A stretch of DNA of 6,601 nt, taken from the NCBI GenBank assembly GCA_026993285.1, contig JALWTZ010000200.1:1-6601 (forward strand), in the 5' to 3' direction. The notes beneath the pieces were generated by a model. It was not told the origin of the DNA and did not search any database. It saw only the letters and a list, made by a program, of their open reading frames with translations. A program made the translations under genes and the position numbers. Numbering within the stretch: the stretch's first letter is position 1; the number at the start of each line of letters is the position of its first letter. Positions 5,296 through 6,601 of the stretch are shown here, piece after piece. This DNA comes from Lysobacterales bacterium. Its GTDB lineage: Bacteria > Pseudomonadota > Gammaproteobacteria > Xanthomonadales > S139-57.

Positions 5296-6482
5296 GTGAT
5301 ATCCAACAACGCATCGCCCACACGCTGGAGGAAATCCGCCAGCAGGGCCTGTACAAGAAGGAACGCATCATTACCAGCCCGCAGACGGTGGAAATCCGCG
5401 TACAGGGCGGGCAGGAAGTGCTCAATTTCTGCGCCAACAACTATCTGGGCCTGGCCGACCACCCACGGGTGATCGAGGCGGCTCACCGGGCGCTGGACGA
5501 CCACGGTTTCGGCCTGGCTTCCGTGCGCTTCATCTGCGGCACGCAGGACTTGCACAAGCAGCTGGAGGAACGGATCGCCCGCTTCTTCGGCACCGACGAT
5601 ACCATCCTCTACACCAGCTGCTTCGACGCCAACGGTGGCCTGTTCGAAACCCTGCTGGGGCCGGAAGATGCGGTGATTTCCGACCAGCTCAATCATGCCT
5701 CCATCATCGACGGCATCCGCCTGTGCAAGGCCAGGCGCTACCGCTATCCCAACAACGACATGGACGCGCTGGAGCAATGCCTGAAAGACAGTCAGGACGC
5801 CCGTACCCGCCTGATCGCCACTGACGGCGTGTTCAGCATGGACGGCTACATCGCCAAACTGGACCAGATCACCGCACTGGCGGAACAATACGACGCACTG
5901 GTGATGGTGGACGACTCGCACGCCACCGGCTTTGTCGGCCCCACCGGCCGCGGCTCGGCGGAACTGTGCGGCGTAATGGACAAGATCGACATCTTCACCT
6001 CGACCCTGGGCAAGGCGCTGGGTGGCGGCTCCGGCGGCTTCACCACCGGACGCAAGGCCATCATCGACCTGCTGCGCCAGCGCTCGCGCCCCTACCTGTT
6101 TTCCAACACCCTGCCCCCGCCCCTGGTGGGCGCCGGTATCGCCGTATTCGACATGCTCAGCGAAAGCACCGAACTGCGAGACCGGCTGGAGGAAAACACC
6201 CGCTACTTCCGCCAGGGCATACGCGAGGCCGGGCTGGACATCAAGGACGGCATCCACCCCATCGTGCCGGTGATGCTCTACGACGCGCCGCTGGCGCAGA
6301 AAATGGCCGACCGTTTGCTGGAAGAAGGCATCTATGTCATCGGCTTCTTCTACCCGGTGGTGCCCGAAGGGCAGGCCCGCATCCGGGTACAGGTCTCCGC
6401 CGCCCACCAGCGCGAACACCTGGACCGGGCCATTGACGCCTTCGCCCGGGTGGGGCGTGAACTGGGGGTTGTGCGGGGCTGA
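5292..6482 (+). CDS. kbl: Glycine C-acetyltransferase (2-amino-3-ketobutyrate CoA ligase)
   Basis: A 396-residue PLP enzyme of the alpha-oxoamine synthase family (E. coli Kbl is 398). It cleaves 2-amino-3-ketobutyrate with CoA to glycine and acetyl-CoA, using the product of Tdh. The start at 5292 has GGAG at 5282-5285 and overlaps the tdh stop by ATGA, so the two are probably translationally coupled. Visible features are NFCANNYLGLADHP (45-58), SVRFICGTQDLHKQLE (77-92), the PLP-stacking H135 in DQLNHASIIDG, D207 and H210 in VDDSHATGF, and the Schiff-base lysine K241 in STLGKALGGGSGG. Each lies three residues before its E. coli counterpart (H138, D210, H213, K244). The C-terminal segment VIGFFYPVVPEGQARIRVQ is typical of Kbl and separates it from BioF and ALAS. 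Nothing is missing. Here kbl is the downstream gene, whereas in E. coli the operon runs kbl-tdh. Confidence 0.97.
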   Translation: MSDIQQRIAHTLEEIRQQGLYKKERIITSPQTVEIRVQGGQEVLNFCANNYLGLADHPRVIEAAHRALDDHGFGLASVRFICGTQDLHKQLEERIARFFGTDDTILYTSCFDANGGLFETLLGPEDAVISDQLNHASIIDGIRLCKARRYRYPNNDMDALEQCLKDSQDARTRLIATDGVFSMDGYIAKLDQITALAEQYDALVMVDDSHATGFVGPTGRGSAELCGVMDKIDIFTSTLGKALGGGSGGFTTGRKAIIDLLRQRSRPYLFSNTLPPPLVGAGIAVFDMLSESTELRDRLEENTRYFRQGIREAGLDIKDGIHPIVPVMLYDAPLAQKMADRLLEEGIYVIGFFYPVVPEGQARIRVQVSAAHQREHLDRAIDAFARVGRELGVVRG

Positions 6483-6496
6483 GCCGCTGGGGAAAC

Positions 6497-6522
6497 CTGC
6501 TGGCCCGTTCCCGGGCCAGCAG
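6497..6522. terminator. Strong stem-loop between kbl and a convergent gene, probable bidirectional terminator
   Basis: A perfect 11-bp GC-rich stem, CTGCTGGCCCG at 6497-6507 and CGGGCCAGCAG at 6512-6522, with a four-base TTCC loop. It starts 14 bases after the kbl stop. It is followed by CAAACACCTT on the plus strand, so there is no proper T-run; on the minus strand GTTTCCCC follows, a weak one. Its place between two convergent genes fits a shared terminator, though it may act with Rho or as an mRNA 3'-end stabiliser. Confidence 0.6.
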
Positions 6523-6533
6523 CAAACACCTTG

Positions 6534-6601
6534 CTACGACTCATCAGCCGCCGCTGGCGGGCCGGCCTCAAGGGGCTTGTAGACCAGCTCAAAACTGCCT
6601 T
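6534..6601 (-). CDS. C-terminal end of an unidentified minus-strand gene, truncated by window edge
   Basis: Read on the minus strand, one frame is open from the window edge and ends at TAG (plus bases 6534-6536). It gives about 21 residues ending GSFELVYKPLEAG-PPAAADES. The FELVYKPLE segment looks like a real protein edge strand and the Ala/Pro-rich tail like a typical disordered C-terminus; third codon positions are mostly G or C, as in the other genes. It is convergent with kbl and separated from it by the stem-loop. I do not recognise the family from so short a piece. The evidence is composition and layout only, so it could still be non-coding. Confidence 0.45.
   Translation of the reverse strand, partial: GSFELVYKPLEAGPPAAADES

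Noticed and set aside
5226..6419. Minus-strand frame of 397 codons opposite kbl
   Set aside because: It mirrors kbl almost entirely, is filled with His, Gln, Val and Gly, and has no family features. Kbl on the plus strand has all its catalytic residues.

Overview
The window is a GC-rich chromosomal segment, almost fully coding, from a gammaproteobacterium. The best evidence for the lineage is the run lpoA-yraN-dolP, a cell-envelope gene neighbourhood typical of that class; LpoA (LppC/YraM) is essentially gammaproteobacterial. Base composition, the CopD-like membrane gene and the intergenic palindromes would suit a Chromatiales-type or related non-enteric lineage. That finer placement is a guess.

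Region 1 (1-3271, + strand) is a tightly packed operon of overlapping genes. It holds the C-terminal 280 residues of the penicillin-binding protein activator LpoA (its start lies outside the window), YraN (UPF0102), a two-BON-domain outer-membrane lipoprotein of the DolP/YraP type, and a GlcD / D-lactate dehydrogenase type FAD-linked oxidase. The overlaps are 4, 26 and 8 nt, which suggests translational coupling. Compared with the enterobacterial order lpoA-yraN-diaA-dolP, diaA is missing here and a FAD oxidase has been added at the end.

Region 2 (3272-3707) is a gene-free gap between two convergent genes. It holds two related palindromic intergenic elements. Element B (3586-3714) is compact, with perfect 10-nt terminal inverted repeats and a central hairpin. 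Element A (3358-3563) shares both outer arms, including a perfect 54-nt block, but has a different hairpin-rich core of about 100 nt. The outer end of element B supplies the last codon and the stop codon of the neighbouring minus-strand gene. This is the least ordinary part of the window.

Region 3 (3708-5295) is a divergent pair. A small four-helix CopD-like membrane protein lies on the minus strand and L-threonine 3-dehydrogenase (tdh) on the plus strand, separated by 91 bp that contain a plausible extended -10 promoter for tdh.

Region 4 (4255-6482) is the threonine degradation operon tdh-kbl, overlapping by ATGA. Tdh oxidises L-threonine to 2-amino-3-ketobutyrate, and Kbl cleaves that unstable product with CoA to glycine and acetyl-CoA. 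A strong 11-bp stem-loop follows kbl, and then comes the likely C-terminal end of another minus-strand gene running off the window.

I found no mobile-element genes, CRISPR array, tRNA or rRNA, and no credible undescribed multi-gene system. All the main genes are recognisable families; the repeats are the part worth following up.
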